Shown: positions 53,661 through 62,277, counted from the stretch's first letter. The stretch is 64,000 nt of DNA from Candidatus Competibacteraceae bacterium (GCA_014879445.1 JACSSC010000039.1:1-64000); one strand, 5' to 3'. Numbers and translations: made by a program. The notes: a model not told the origin generated them from the sequence alone.

Positions 53661-54659
53661 ATGAATGTCGCAGTTGTAGGTTGTACCGGATTAGTGGGTT
53701 CGGTTATGCTCAAAATACTTGATGAACGCAAGTTCCCTGTAACTAATCTGATACCGGTAGCTTCTGAGAAATCAAGAGGGAAGTCGCTGTTGTATGCCGG
53801 TAAATCGTATGATATCATCTCAGCTGTTGATGCATTGCAATCAAAAGTTGACTTGGCTCTTTTTTCTGCGGGGAGTCAAGTTTCCATAGAATTAGCTCCT
53901 CTTTTTGCAAAAAAGGGTACTGTGGTAATTGATAATTCTTCGTGTTGGCGAATGGATCCTGATGTGCCACTTATAGTTCCTGAGGTGAATGCAGATAAGC
54001 TTACATCCAATCATAAAATTATTGCTAATCCGAATTGCTCTACCATACAGATGGTTGTTGCACTAAAGCCACTTCATGATTTGTATGGAATAAAACGTAT
54101 TGTAGTTTCAACTTATCAATCGGTAACAGGCACCGGCGTGAAAGCCGTGAATCAGTTGATGAATGAACGTAATGGCATTTCAGGCGAAATGGCTTATCGT
54201 TACCCAATTGATTTGAACGTGATTCCGCAGATTGATGTTTTTCTTCCGAATGGTTATACCAAAGAGGAAATGAAGATGGTGAATGAAACCAGAAAAATCT
54301 TGGATATTCCTGATTTGCCTATTACAGCTACCACAGTTCGTATTCCGGTTATGGGTGGACATTCTGAATCAGTGAATGTGGAGTTTCAAAAACAACCTGA
54401 TGTGAATGAAATCAGAGACGTGTTGTCAAAATCTCCGGGTGTTATGGTGCTTGATAATCCAGCAGAGCAGCTTTATCCTATGCCTTTGGTGCATGCACAA
54501 GATCGTGATCAGGTTTTTGTGGGTCGTATCCGAATAGATGAATCCCACTCCCATGCTCTCAATTTATGGATTGTTTCAGATAACCTAAGAAAGGGAGCTG
54601 CTACCAATGCCGTACAAATAGCAACTTATTTATTGGAGCAAGGATTCTTGTTAGCTTAA
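53661..54659 (+). CDS. asd: Aspartate-semialdehyde dehydrogenase
   Basis: NADPH-dependent enzyme of 332 residues that reduces aspartyl phosphate to aspartate semialdehyde for lysine, threonine, methionine and cell-wall DAP. The N-terminus MNVAVVGCTGLVGSVML is the dinucleotide site; the nucleophile is Cys126 in ANPNCSTIQM; the substrate region RIPVMGGHSESVNVEF follows. I start at ATG 53661; the 11 residues before it in the open frame lie over the promoter. The end overlaps the convergent rimO stop by nine bases. Confidence 0.95.
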   Translation: MNVAVVGCTGLVGSVMLKILDERKFPVTNLIPVASEKSRGKSLLYAGKSYDIISAVDALQSKVDLALFSAGSQVSIELAPLFAKKGTVVIDNSSCWRMDPDVPLIVPEVNADKLTSNHKIIANPNCSTIQMVVALKPLHDLYGIKRIVVSTYQSVTGTGVKAVNQLMNERNGISGEMAYRYPIDLNVIPQIDVFLPNGYTKEEMKMVNETRKILDIPDLPITATTVRIPVMGGHSESVNVEFQKQPDVNEIRDVLSKSPGVMVLDNPAEQLYPMPLVHAQDRDQVFVGRIRIDESHSHALNLWIVSDNLRKGAATNAVQIATYLLEQGFLLA

Positions 54660-55958
54660 TCTTCCTATAAGCTCGTATTCTCTGGCTTCGGTAATCGTTA
54701 CATTCACAAATTCGCCAGGATTAAGTACCTTATCAGATTCAACCCAAACTTCCTGGTCTACTTCAGGTGAGTCGAATTCGGTTCGGCAGATATAATATTT
54801 GCTTTCTCTTCTGTCAACAATCACGCTGTATGATTGTCCAATTTTTTTTTGATTAAGTTCTGAAGAAATTCTTTGTTGTAGTTCCATGATACGAGCCACA
54901 CGTTCTTGTTTTACTTCGTAAGGCACATCATCTTTTAAATGGAAAGCTGTTGTGTCTTCTTCGTGAGAATATGCAAAAACGCCTAATCTGTCGAAACGAA
55001 TATCTTCAACAAAGTGAAATAATTCATCAAAGTCCTCTTCTGTTTCGCCGGGATATCCGCAAATCAATGTGGTTCGCAGAGCAATACCTGGTACTTGTTG
55101 TCTGATTTTATTGATGAGGGCATACGTTTTTTCTCGTGTTGTGCCCCGTCTCATAGAATGTAGAATAGGATTTGAGATATGTTGAAGTGGCATATCAAGA
55201 TATCTGCAAACTTTGGGATTGTTTGCAATAATGCTGAGAATATCTTCAGGAAATCCATGCGGGAAAGCGTAATGAATACGAATCCACTCTATGCCCTGGA
55301 TGCTTGAAAGAGATTCGAGCAATTGTCCTAATTCACGGTTGCCGTATAAATCCAAGCCGTAATATGTAGTGTCTTGAGCAATGAGCAGAAGTTCTTTAGT
55401 GCCATTGGATGCTAATTTTTCTGCTTGCAAAATCAATTGTTCAATTGCGAACGAAATATGTTTGCCACGCATAAGCGGAATGGCACAGAAAGAACAGGGA
55501 CGGTCGCATCCCTCTGAAATTTTCAGATAGGCATAATGCGAAGGTGTCGCCAATAATCTTTCTCCTAAAAGCTCCTGCTTATAATCGGCACGCAATGCTT
55601 TGAGCAGATTGGGAAGTTCTCGTGTTCCAAAAAATGCATCTACTTCAGGTATCTCATTTTGCAAATCATGCCTGTATCGCTCACTAAGGCAGCCGGCAAC
55701 GTATAGTTTGTCAATTTTTCCTGATGAACGTAAGTGGGCATAATGCAGTATGGTATCTATGCTCTCTTGCTTGGCTGATTCAATAAATCCACAAGTGTTG
55801 ATTACAATGATATTGGAAGATTTGTCTTTTTCTTCGTGCCCCGCGTCAATATGATTGGCTTTTAATTGCCCGAGTAATACTTCACTATCATATAGGTTCT
55901 TTGAACAACCTAAGGTTACAACATTTACTTTGTTTTGTTTTGCTGATCTGACTTTCAT
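54651..55958 (-). CDS. rimO: Ribosomal protein S12 methylthiotransferase RimO
   Basis: A radical SAM enzyme of 435 residues that methylthiolates Asp88 of ribosomal protein S12. The N-terminal MTTase domain begins VNVVTLGCSKNLYDSE; the radical SAM cluster is CDRPCSFCAIP, preceded by KISEG; a TRAM domain ends the protein. I start at ATG 55958 (MKVRSAKQNK), 19 bases after ftsY; the longer frame from 56123 overlaps ftsY. The ftsY-rimO pairing is seen in other Bacteroidota. Confidence 0.95.
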   Translation of the reverse strand: MKVRSAKQNKVNVVTLGCSKNLYDSEVLLGQLKANHIDAGHEEKDKSSNIIVINTCGFIESAKQESIDTILHYAHLRSSGKIDKLYVAGCLSERYRHDLQNEIPEVDAFFGTRELPNLLKALRADYKQELLGERLLATPSHYAYLKISEGCDRPCSFCAIPLMRGKHISFAIEQLILQAEKLASNGTKELLLIAQDTTYYGLDLYGNRELGQLLESLSSIQGIEWIRIHYAFPHGFPEDILSIIANNPKVCRYLDMPLQHISNPILHSMRRGTTREKTYALINKIRQQVPGIALRTTLICGYPGETEEDFDELFHFVEDIRFDRLGVFAYSHEEDTTAFHLKDDVPYEVKQERVARIMELQQRISSELNQKKIGQSYSVIVDRRESKYYICRTEFDSPEVDQEVWVESDKVLNPGEFVNVTITEAREYELIGRLS

Positions 55959-55977
55959 GGATGAGTCAATACTAATA

Positions 55978-56922
55978 TCAGTTTCCAAAAAGCGAATCAA
56001 CGAATTGCTTCTTGTCAAAGTCCTGAAGGTCTTCCATTTTTTCACCAACACCAATATATCGAACAGGGATTTTAAATTGGTCTGAAATGCCGATAACCAC
56101 GCCACCTTTAGCAGTTCCATCAAGTTTTGTAATAGCTAAAGCCGTAACTTCTGTGGCTGCAGTAAATTGCTTGGCTTGTTCAAATGCATTTTGTCCGGTT
56201 GATCCGTCCAAAACCAATAGTATTTCGTGTGGGGCATCGGCCACTACTTTCTTCATAACCTGCTTAATTTTGCTAAGCTCGTTCATCAGGTTTATTTTGT
56301 TATGAAGACGACCTGCCGTATCAATTAGAACTACGTCAGAACCTTTTGCTACAGCCGAATTAAGAGTGTCGAAAGCAACAGAACCCGGATCGGCCTGCAT
56401 GCCTTTTTCAACGATCGGAACATCTACTCGCTGTGCCCATATTTTAAGCTGGTCAACAGCAGCAGCTCTAAATGTATCGGCTGCGCCAAGCATAACTGTT
56501 TTACCTTCTTGTTTAAATCGATGAGCCAGCTTGCCAATGGTGGTAGTTTTTCCAACACCGTTAACACCTACAACCATTATAACATACGGTTTTTCTTTAG
56601 ATGTATGCAGTAATGACGATAATTCATTTTCTTCCAATAAGGCAGTGATTTCTTCTTTCAGAATTTGGTCTAATTCTTCAGTTGATACATATTTATCACG
56701 TGATACACGCTTTTGAATTCGTTCAATGATAGATAAAGTAGTTTGAACACCTACATCACTGCTTATGAGTATTTCCTCAAGTTCGTCGAGTACCGTATCA
56801 TCAACAGATGAACGACCGGCAACAGCACGACGGATTTTACCAAACAGCGATTCTTTGGTTTTTGACAGTCCCTGATCCAGCGCTTGCTTTTTTTCTTTGT
56901 TGAAAAATCCAAATAAGGCCAT
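55978..56922 (-). CDS. ftsY: Signal recognition particle receptor FtsY
   Basis: An SRP GTPase of 314 residues that receives ribosome-SRP complexes at the inner membrane. The N-domain is helical; the G motifs are GVNGVGKTTTIGKL (P loop), GAADTFRAAAVDQL, LIDTAGRLHNK and TKLDGTAKGG. ATG 56922 (MALFGFFNKEKK) is the likely start; 56928 is possible. An A-domain is nearly absent, as is usual in this phylum. A probable terminator lies between it and the upstream DUF4295 gene. Confidence 0.95.
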   Translation of the reverse strand: MALFGFFNKEKKQALDQGLSKTKESLFGKIRRAVAGRSSVDDTVLDELEEILISSDVGVQTTLSIIERIQKRVSRDKYVSTEELDQILKEEITALLEENELSSLLHTSKEKPYVIMVVGVNGVGKTTTIGKLAHRFKQEGKTVMLGAADTFRAAAVDQLKIWAQRVDVPIVEKGMQADPGSVAFDTLNSAVAKGSDVVLIDTAGRLHNKINLMNELSKIKQVMKKVVADAPHEILLVLDGSTGQNAFEQAKQFTAATEVTALAITKLDGTAKGGVVIGISDQFKIPVRYIGVGEKMEDLQDFDKKQFVDSLFGN

Positions 56923-56933
56923 AATCAATTATA

Positions 56934-56966
56934 AACAAAAAAAGCTCCCTTACATAAAGAAGCTTT
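56934..56966 (-). terminator. Probable intrinsic terminator after DUF4295
   Basis: On the minus strand AAAGCT (56966-56961) pairs with AGCTTT (56946-56941), with further pairing of CTT and AAG inside the loop, and a T run follows. It may partly insulate ftsY from rpmG-DUF4295. Confidence 0.55.
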
Positions 56967-56989
56967 AAAAAAAAATTCGAAATTCACTT

Positions 56990-57145
56990 CTATTTGGATG
57001 CGAAAAAATCTTTAACATGATCCTTATGCACCACCTCTTCTTTAAACTGGTATGCGCCGGTTTTTTCAGAACGAACCATTTTAATCACCTTGGTGAAATC
57101 TTTTCCCGAACCGGTACGCAGCGTTGCTACTACTTTCTTTGCCAT
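56990..57145 (-). CDS. DUF4295 family small basic protein
   Basis: A short gene of 51 residues, MAKKVVATLRTGSGKDFTK to the end KDFFASK, basic and without a signal or membrane segment. In Bacteroidota a DUF4295 gene regularly stands between rpmG (L33) and ftsY, exactly as here, and is thought to be ribosome associated, although no function has been proved. The start codon lies eight bases after the rpmG stop, so the two are co-transcribed. Confidence 0.9.
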   Translation of the reverse strand: MAKKVVATLRTGSGKDFTKVIKMVRSEKTGAYQFKEEVVHKDHVKDFFASK

Positions 57146-57153
57146 GGCTTATA

Positions 57154-57336
57154 TTATTTAATTTCTTTATGAACGGTAACTTTTTTCAGAATCGGATTGA
57201 ACTTCTTCAATTCAATACGCTCGGTGGTGTTCTTTTTGTTTTTGGTGGTAATGTAACGCGACGTGCCGGGCTTACCGCTATTCTTATGCTCGGTGCACTC
57301 TAAAATTACCTGAACACGATTTCCTTTCTTTGCCAT
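57154..57336 (-). CDS. rpmG: Ribosomal protein L33
   Basis: A 60-residue basic protein of the 50S subunit: [49 protein letters not shown]. It lacks the Zn-binding Cys pairs of the CXXC form (one Cys only), so it is the zinc-independent (C-) type. rpmB (L28), often just upstream in this phylum, is not here; instead tRNA-Leu lies upstream. A -7 box at 57365-57372 precedes it. Confidence 0.95.
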   Translation of the reverse strand: MAKKGNRVQVILECTEHKNSGKPGTSRYITTKNKKNTTERIELKKFNPILKKVTVHKEIK

Positions 57337-57364
57337 TTTTTCTGATTTTTTTAAAACAGGACTG

Positions 57365-57372
57365 CAAAATTA
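57365..57372 (-). promoter_or_regulatory. -7 element of rpmG
   Basis: The minus strand reads TAATTTTG, about 28 bases before the rpmG ATG. Confidence 0.5.
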
Positions 57373-57412
57373 AGTAACTTTTTGTAATCAAACAACATTT
57401 ATGCTAAAAAAG

Positions 57413-57494
57413 TGCCCGGAACAGGAGTCGAACCTGCACAGCTCTCGCCACACGCCCCTGAAACGTGCGTGTCTACCAATTTCACCATCCGGGC
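57413..57494 (-). tRNA. tRNA-Leu (anticodon CAG)
   Basis: The minus strand gives an 82-base tRNA: acceptor GCCCGGA/TCCGGGC with discriminator A, D arm GTG/CAC, anticodon stem CACGT/GCGTG with loop TTCAGGG (anticodon CAG, reads CUG), a long variable arm typical of Leu, and T stem GCAGG/CCTGT with loop TTCGACT. The CCA end is not encoded. Confidence 0.94.
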
Positions 57495-57516
57495 ATTGCC
57501 TTCTATAAAAGGGATG

Positions 57517-57548
57517 CAAAGTTATGTTATAGGTCTGTATTTTACAAA
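57517..57548 (-). promoter_or_regulatory. Promoter of tRNA-Leu
   Basis: The minus strand has TTTG (57548-57545) and TAACTTTG (57524-57517), spacing 20, ending 22 bases before the tRNA. Confidence 0.7.
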
Positions 57549-57566
57549 ACCATGCAGCAATTTGTG

Positions 57567-57574
57567 TAATTTTG
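57567..57574 (+). promoter_or_regulatory. -7 element of the Na/Pi cotransporter gene
   Basis: TAATTTTG matches TAnnTTTG; the preferred ATG is 57617, with 57605 also available. Divergent from tRNA-Leu. Confidence 0.45.
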
Positions 57575-57616
57575 CCACTATATCGCTTGTATTACCTATC
57601 ACTAATGCCATTTATT

Positions 57617-59212
57617 ATGGATTTTGATTTTAATAGTATATGGTTTCTATTGGCAGGCCTCAGCTTGTTTCTCTTTGGTATGTATATCATGGAAGATGCT
57701 CTAAAATTGCTTATTGGCCGATCTTTTAAAAAATTTCTTCATCGTTTCACCAAATATCCTTTGCCTGCTATTCTTACCGGTGTGAGCATTACTGCCATGC
57801 TCCAAAGTAGCTCAATGGTTATTTTACTTGTTATGTCTTTTGCTGGTGCCGGTATTATGGGATTAAATAATGGCATTGGCGTAATTCTTGGCGCTAATTT
57901 GGGAACTACTTTCACCGGATGGCTCGTTACGCTTCTTGGATTTAAACTAAATATCGAGCTAATAGTGCTGCCTTTGCTCGGAGGTAGCGGGCTTGCTTTT
58001 GTTTTTATTAAGCATACTCGAATTAATCAAATTTTTCACTTTTTGCTTGGATTCAGTTTGCTCTTTTTAGGTTTAAGTTACATGAAGGATAGTTTTTCTG
58101 CTATTGCCCAAAATGTTGATTTAACCATATTGGCCAATCGTCCATTGATTCTTTTCTTCTTGTTTGGCTTTGTGCTTACTGCACTTATTCAGTCCAGCTC
58201 GGCATCAATGTTGATTTTCTTATCTTCTCTCTCAGCCGGTATCATTGATTATCAACAAGTCATGTACCTTGTGGTGGGAAGCAATTTGGGAACATCTGTT
58301 ACAGCTATTATCGGAACCATCAAAGGAAATACTATTAAAAAAAGAATCGGATGGTCACAGTTTATATTTAATTTTTTTTCATCAGGTATGGCATTGCTGA
58401 TGATTCCTCTATATTATAAATTGATTGTTCATCATCTTCGCATGGATGACCCACTTTTTGCTACCGTTACTTTTCACTCGGTTTTTAATCTCGTCGGAAT
58501 AATCTGTGTAGCACCATTTTTAAAGTACTTTACTCAACTCATCATATTTCTTGTACCTGAGAAATCACAATACCAATCTAAATTTATTGTCCATGTTAAT
58601 CCTCAGGAAACGCATGCCGCAATTCAGGCGTTACACAAAGAAGTGCTTCGTTTCTTATATCAGAGCATTTCAGTAAATCGAAAAATGATGCATATTGAAC
58701 ATTCTCCCATTCCTCATATTGAGAGCTATATGCATTTAAAAAGTTATGAATCAGAAATTACTTCTTTTTACAGGAAAATGGTTACGCCTGTTATTTCCGA
58801 ACAAGAAGGAGTGCTCATTAATTCTTTGATAACAGTGGTTAGAAATGCTACTTTATCTGTTAAAGATATGAAGGATATAAGCCATACAATAGATGAACTG
58901 TCGAATAGTGGTAACGATACAAAATATTCTTTATTTATTGAAATTCGCCAGAAACAGCAACGCTTTTATTCTGACATTCAAAGATGCATAGATACAGACG
59001 GCTTATTAAATGATAAATCGCTGAAAATTTTCGAATCCCAAATCAAAGAATCACATCTGTCAGAAAATCAACAAGTAATTACAGCCAAGGATGACAAGTT
59101 TTTAGATTTGCCCTCACTTTTTAATCTTATCCGAGAAATCAGTAATTCAAATGAATCTATTTTGCGGTCACTTACTCATTTGATGCTGTATATTGACGAG
59201 TTTGACAAATAG
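57617..59212 (+). CDS. Na/Pi cotransporter family protein with PhoU-like domain
   Basis: An inner-membrane protein of 531 residues. The N-terminal part has two inverted repeats of the NptA/YjbB family, each with a QSSS motif (AMLQSSSMVILLVMSF and LIQSSSASMLIFLSSL) and an NLGT.FT/NLGTSVTA partner. The C-terminal 200 residues are cytoplasmic and helical, PhoU-like. It probably moves phosphate with sodium, often outward in bacteria. Start at ATG 57617 because the first hydrophobic segment follows at once (FNSIWFLLAGLSLFLFGMYIM). Confidence 0.92.
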   Translation: MDFDFNSIWFLLAGLSLFLFGMYIMEDALKLLIGRSFKKFLHRFTKYPLPAILTGVSITAMLQSSSMVILLVMSFAGAGIMGLNNGIGVILGANLGTTFTGWLVTLLGFKLNIELIVLPLLGGSGLAFVFIKHTRINQIFHFLLGFSLLFLGLSYMKDSFSAIAQNVDLTILANRPLILFFLFGFVLTALIQSSSASMLIFLSSLSAGIIDYQQVMYLVVGSNLGTSVTAIIGTIKGNTIKKRIGWSQFIFNFFSSGMALLMIPLYYKLIVHHLRMDDPLFATVTFHSVFNLVGIICVAPFLKYFTQLIIFLVPEKSQYQSKFIVHVNPQETHAAIQALHKEVLRFLYQSISVNRKMMHIEHSPIPHIESYMHLKSYESEITSFYRKMVTPVISEQEGVLINSLITVVRNATLSVKDMKDISHTIDELSNSGNDTKYSLFIEIRQKQQRFYSDIQRCIDTDGLLNDKSLKIFESQIKESHLSENQQVITAKDDKFLDLPSLFNLIREISNSNESILRSLTHLMLYIDEFDK

Positions 59213-59274
59213 TATTTTGAAAGATAGAATTCGTTAAAAAAATCCCAAATGTCATTTTTTCTACTCTGTCTGAC

Positions 59275-59282
59275 TATATTTG
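59275..59282 (+). promoter_or_regulatory. -7 element of the bacilliredoxin gene
   Basis: TATATTTG matches TAnnTTTG, 18 bases before ATG 59301. It covers the TTG (59280) of a longer frame, arguing against that start. Confidence 0.5.
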
Positions 59283-59300
59283 TTTTCTAAAATTAATTGT

Positions 59301-59714
59301 ATGTATCCAGAAGAAATTGTTATACCCTGTCGCGACCAATTAGTTAACGAGGGATTTCGATCGCTTACTACATCTGAAGAGGTTGATGCCCTCTTGAAAG
59401 ACAATTCCGGCTCTATATTGTTAGTGATTAATTCGGTTTGTGGATGTGCTGCTCGTGGCGCACGGCCTGGAGTAATCAAATCGTTACAAAACGAAAAAAA
59501 ACCGGATGTGTTGGCAACGGTTTTTGCCGGTGTTGACCATGAAGCTGTAGCAAGGGCGCGTGAATATCTTATGCCATATCCGCCATCATCGCCTTCGATT
59601 GCTTTATTTAATCAAGGCAAATTAGTTCATTTTATAGAGCGATATCAGATTGAAGGTGCTATGGATGAGTCACTGGCTCAACATTTGCAAAAGGTTTATA
59701 ACGAATTGCTCTAA
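59301..59714 (+). CDS. BrxA/BrxB family bacilliredoxin
   Basis: A thioredoxin-fold protein of 137 residues of the YphP/YqiW family. It starts MYPEEIVIPCRDQLVNEGF as relatives do. The active site is Cys47-Gly-Cys49 (INSVCGCAARGARPG). In Bacillus these proteins remove bacillithiol from modified proteins; the same role in Bacteroidota is inferred. It is cytoplasmic and monocistronic with a strong terminator. Confidence 0.92.
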   Translation: MYPEEIVIPCRDQLVNEGFRSLTTSEEVDALLKDNSGSILLVINSVCGCAARGARPGVIKSLQNEKKPDVLATVFAGVDHEAVARAREYLMPYPPSSPSIALFNQGKLVHFIERYQIEGAMDESLAQHLQKVYNELL

Positions 59715-59718
59715 AAAA

Positions 59719-59758
59719 AAACAGCCATGCGGTATTTACAACATGGCTGTTTTTTTTT
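59719..59758. terminator. Bidirectional intrinsic terminator
   Basis: AAACAGCCATG (59719-59729) and CATGGCTGTTT (59742-59752) form an 11-bp stem, flanked by A and T runs. It serves the bacilliredoxin gene and the convergent U32-family gene. Confidence 0.9.
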
Positions 59759-59771
59759 ATTCGGTTAGATC

Positions 59772-61301
59772 TTATTTTTCTGGTACCATTTCTTCAGGCA
59801 TCGGGCCTTCGTTTCCAACACTTACTGCATTTTCGGGCTTAGGGTTGGCACATGCCCAACCTTTAGGAAATACCGGCTGATTATCTAACATGCGATTTTG
59901 TGCGTTAGGCAATGCCTCTCCACCTATGATACGTTGATTTTCGATCGCTTCTTCTGCATTTTTTCCTTTGATTTTGTTGGCAACCATTCGCCTTACAGAT
60001 GTAAAGTAAGGTTCCCATAATGATCCTGAATGCAAGTCATCTAAGAGGTTGTCGAATGTTTCGCTCATGTTTTTTCTCCATGCAGGGTCAAAGTGAACGG
60101 ATTTATCAGCCCAATTGTGGCAGTAGCGACACGCTTCACAGTCGAGTTCTTCGCATCCCAGCTTTTCAAATCTTTCTAAGAACCCATCCAACTTTCGGTT
60201 GTCAATATATACTGGATTGTCACCCTCACGTGGATAGAGCATTGAGGCCAGTTTCCCGTATTGAACTATTTCTGGAAATTTGGTAAGATTAACTTGTGTG
60301 GGTTTAAAGAAATATTTGGCCATTCTTTTTACAGAGAAGTAATCTTTTTCTTGCTTGGTTTTGAACGATGAAGCGGGATAAGCATAGTTTTGAACTATAT
60401 CTAACAAATTCCCATCATAGCGTTGATTGTTGTATGCCCTAACTCGCATCGCTAAAATGTCAGTTGGAGTATTTCTCTCAACAATCTTAAAGTTAGTATA
60501 ACCCATATCAATATAGTAATGCAAATCTTCAGGTCGAATCCAGTTGGCGCGTATATAATTCACGGGCTCTTCCAAACGGTAAGCATTGCAATAAACAGAG
60601 CAATAATCTAATGGGAAATTTTGTTTGCCTCTTCGTGATGCATTTGATAATAACACAGCGTGATTAGAGGCAATGGCGCAATCCTGACGACACCAGTTGT
60701 TTACAATCAGCGATAGGTCAATTTTTACGGCATCCCGCATGGCTTGAAGTATCTTAAATTCGCGGTGAATGGTCGTTTCGGAGATTACTACACAATCGGC
60801 ACCATTGTCTTCCCAAAATCTTACTTTTCGGGCATTATCCGTTTCGCGATGTGCCGAAATACGAACCTTGAAATGAGGATAGTTCTTCTTGATGGCACGC
60901 AGGAAAAATAGATTAGAAACGGTAATGCTATCCACTTCAATCTCTGTCAGCCAATCCAGTAATTTGGCTAATTGACGTTGCCCTTCAGTTGTAAACTCCA
61001 CATTGTTCATGCTGGATGAGTTCAACAAATAGTTAAACTCCATACCTTGATCATGCATTTGTTTTACGTATGAAGCAAGTGCCGGCTTATCTACTTTGGG
61101 CAAATAAAATGATGGACGCCCACCTCCAAAATAATCGGTAGTTAACTTACCATATAACTCATATACCGGATATGGAGAAACTTTTGTGATGAGTTCCGGC
61201 TCAAAGTTGCAGGCAACTGAAAAACGGATGGGACGATCCTTAATGGGCATCTCATTTACATTCCCAAATTTCCTCGTCTTCTTGTTTGCTGATTCTTGCA
61301 T
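59772..61301 (-). CDS. U32 family (collagenase-like) Fe-S protein
   Basis: A protein of 509 residues of the U32 TIM-barrel family. The core motifs are VYELYGKLTTDYFGGGRP, VRISAHRETDNARKVRFW and CVVISETTIHREF. Four cysteines in NNWCRQDC (204, 208) and DYCSVYC (234, 238) fit the 4Fe-4S site known from UbiU/UbiV-type members, although the spacing differs. A second Cys cluster lies near 397-406 (CEELDCEACRYC). The C-terminal 100 residues are unlike TrhP or UbiU. No ubiquinone gene is near. Its substrate is unknown. The start is divergent from the ArsR gene. Confidence 0.85.
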   Translation of the reverse strand: MQESANKKTRKFGNVNEMPIKDRPIRFSVACNFEPELITKVSPYPVYELYGKLTTDYFGGGRPSFYLPKVDKPALASYVKQMHDQGMEFNYLLNSSSMNNVEFTTEGQRQLAKLLDWLTEIEVDSITVSNLFFLRAIKKNYPHFKVRISAHRETDNARKVRFWEDNGADCVVISETTIHREFKILQAMRDAVKIDLSLIVNNWCRQDCAIASNHAVLLSNASRRGKQNFPLDYCSVYCNAYRLEEPVNYIRANWIRPEDLHYYIDMGYTNFKIVERNTPTDILAMRVRAYNNQRYDGNLLDIVQNYAYPASSFKTKQEKDYFSVKRMAKYFFKPTQVNLTKFPEIVQYGKLASMLYPREGDNPVYIDNRKLDGFLERFEKLGCEELDCEACRYCHNWADKSVHFDPAWRKNMSETFDNLLDDLHSGSLWEPYFTSVRRMVANKIKGKNAEEAIENQRIIGGEALPNAQNRMLDNQPVFPKGWACANPKPENAVSVGNEGPMPEEMVPEK

Positions 61302-61430
61302 ATACGTTCTTTTTTGTTTGTCTTATTGTGAAAATTTTAACACGACACCGATTTTGCAATTTACATGCCAAAAAATGTTAATTCACAATTTCATCCTGAT
61401 GCAGTGTTTAATCCCTATTTTTTATTTTAG

Positions 61431-61461
61431 TTTGAATTTTATTTAAAAGTTCATATATTTG
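61431..61461 (+). promoter_or_regulatory. Promoter of the ArsR operon
   Basis: TTTG at 61431-61434 and TATATTTG at 61454-61461 are separated by exactly 19 bases, a near-ideal Bacteroidetes promoter. The ArsR ATG lies 20 bases downstream. Confidence 0.8.
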
Positions 61462-61467
61462 TGAACT
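61448..61467 (+). promoter_or_regulatory. Probable ArsR operator over the -7 box
   Basis: AGTTCA (61448-61453) and TGAACT (61462-61467) are a perfect 6-bp inverted repeat whose 8-base spacer is exactly the -7 element. ArsR/SmtB repressors bind TTCA...TGAA-like dyads over promoters, so autoregulation is likely. Confidence 0.7.
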
Positions 61468-61481
61468 AATAAACCGGTATA

Positions 61482-61811
61482 ATGAGTGAGGAGAAAAAAA
61501 TATTTCAACTTCATGCGGATGTTTGCAAAGCGCTCGGACATCCTTTACGCATTCAGATTATTGATTTGCTTCAGCATAAGTCCTACTGTTTTACGGAATT
61601 GATGGCCTTGACAGGTGAGCAGAAATCGAATCTGTCGCAACATCTTTCTGTTATGACCCAAAAAGGTATCCTGAAGGTTTCTCGAAAAGGCGCATTCAAT
61701 TATTATGCACTTTCGTCGCCCAAAGTAGCAAAGGCATGCAGATTGATGCGTGAAGTTTTGATTGAAAACTTAAAAAAAAATCACATATTAATTACGATGC
61801 TAAACTCATGA
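61482..61811 (+). CDS. ArsR/SmtB family transcriptional repressor
   Basis: A winged-helix regulator of 109 residues: CKALGHPLRIQIIDLL, FTELMALTGEQKSNLSQHLSVMTQKGILKVSRKGAFNYYAL. The ELCVCDL metal site of ArsR is absent. Cysteines are at 15, 36 and 86; two of them (36 near helix 3 and 86 in the last helix) could make a thiol switch as in the persulfide sensors SqrR and BigR, which would suit the sulfur-handling genes that follow. It has an operator-like dyad in front and leads the operon to 63958. Confidence 0.93.
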   Translation: MSEEKKIFQLHADVCKALGHPLRIQIIDLLQHKSYCFTELMALTGEQKSNLSQHLSVMTQKGILKVSRKGAFNYYALSSPKVAKACRLMREVLIENLKKNHILITMLNS

Positions 61812-61849
61812 TAAATGCTCATAAGATGATAAACAATACAAATATATAT

Positions 61850-62275
61850 ATGAAAAATTTTGCTTTTTTACTCTTCTTTTTTGCTTCGCTTTCTTTTTCT
61901 ACTTATCAAGGAACTGACCCATGGACGCAAAAGCAGTTGATGGAGCCGGTAGAATTGGCGGATATTATTAACAAAGGCACTACCGGATATTATATTTATG
62001 GAATCGGGCCTGCGGCTTTTATTAAAAATTCGGTTGAAATAGGCGAAGGACGCGATAAGAAAAATATACAGAAATTAAAGAAAGCGGTTATAGATTTGCC
62101 TAAAGATGCTAACATCGTTATTTATTGCGGATGTTGCCCTTTTGCCGACTGCCCCAATGTGCGCCCTGCTTTTGAATTATTGAATCAAATGAAGTTTACT
62201 AATCATAAATTATTGAACTTGTCACAAAACTTCAAAGTGGATTGGTTAGATAAAGGTTATCCTGTAAATGAATAA
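61850..62275 (+). CDS. Exported rhodanese-like protein
   Basis: A protein of 141 residues from ATG 61850, where a signal peptide begins (MKNFAFLLFFFASLSFSTYQ). The earlier ATG at 61808 overlaps the ArsR stop and adds 14 polar residues. The mature part has a rhodanese-like fold: VIYCGCCPFADCPNVRPAFELL, with Cys at 93, 95, 96 and 101 in and after the active-site loop, more than usual. It may carry persulfide or a metal in the periplasm. The next gene starts two bases after its stop. Confidence 0.85.
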   Translation: MKNFAFLLFFFASLSFSTYQGTDPWTQKQLMEPVELADIINKGTTGYYIYGIGPAAFIKNSVEIGEGRDKKNIQKLKKAVIDLPKDANIVIYCGCCPFADCPNVRPAFELLNQMKFTNHKLLNLSQNFKVDWLDKGYPVNE

Positions 62276-62277
62276 TT

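Noticed and set aside
55855-56123. N-terminal extension of RimO back to 56123
   Set aside because: It overlaps ftsY by about 145 bases and lacks family similarity; ATG 55958 gives the normal start.
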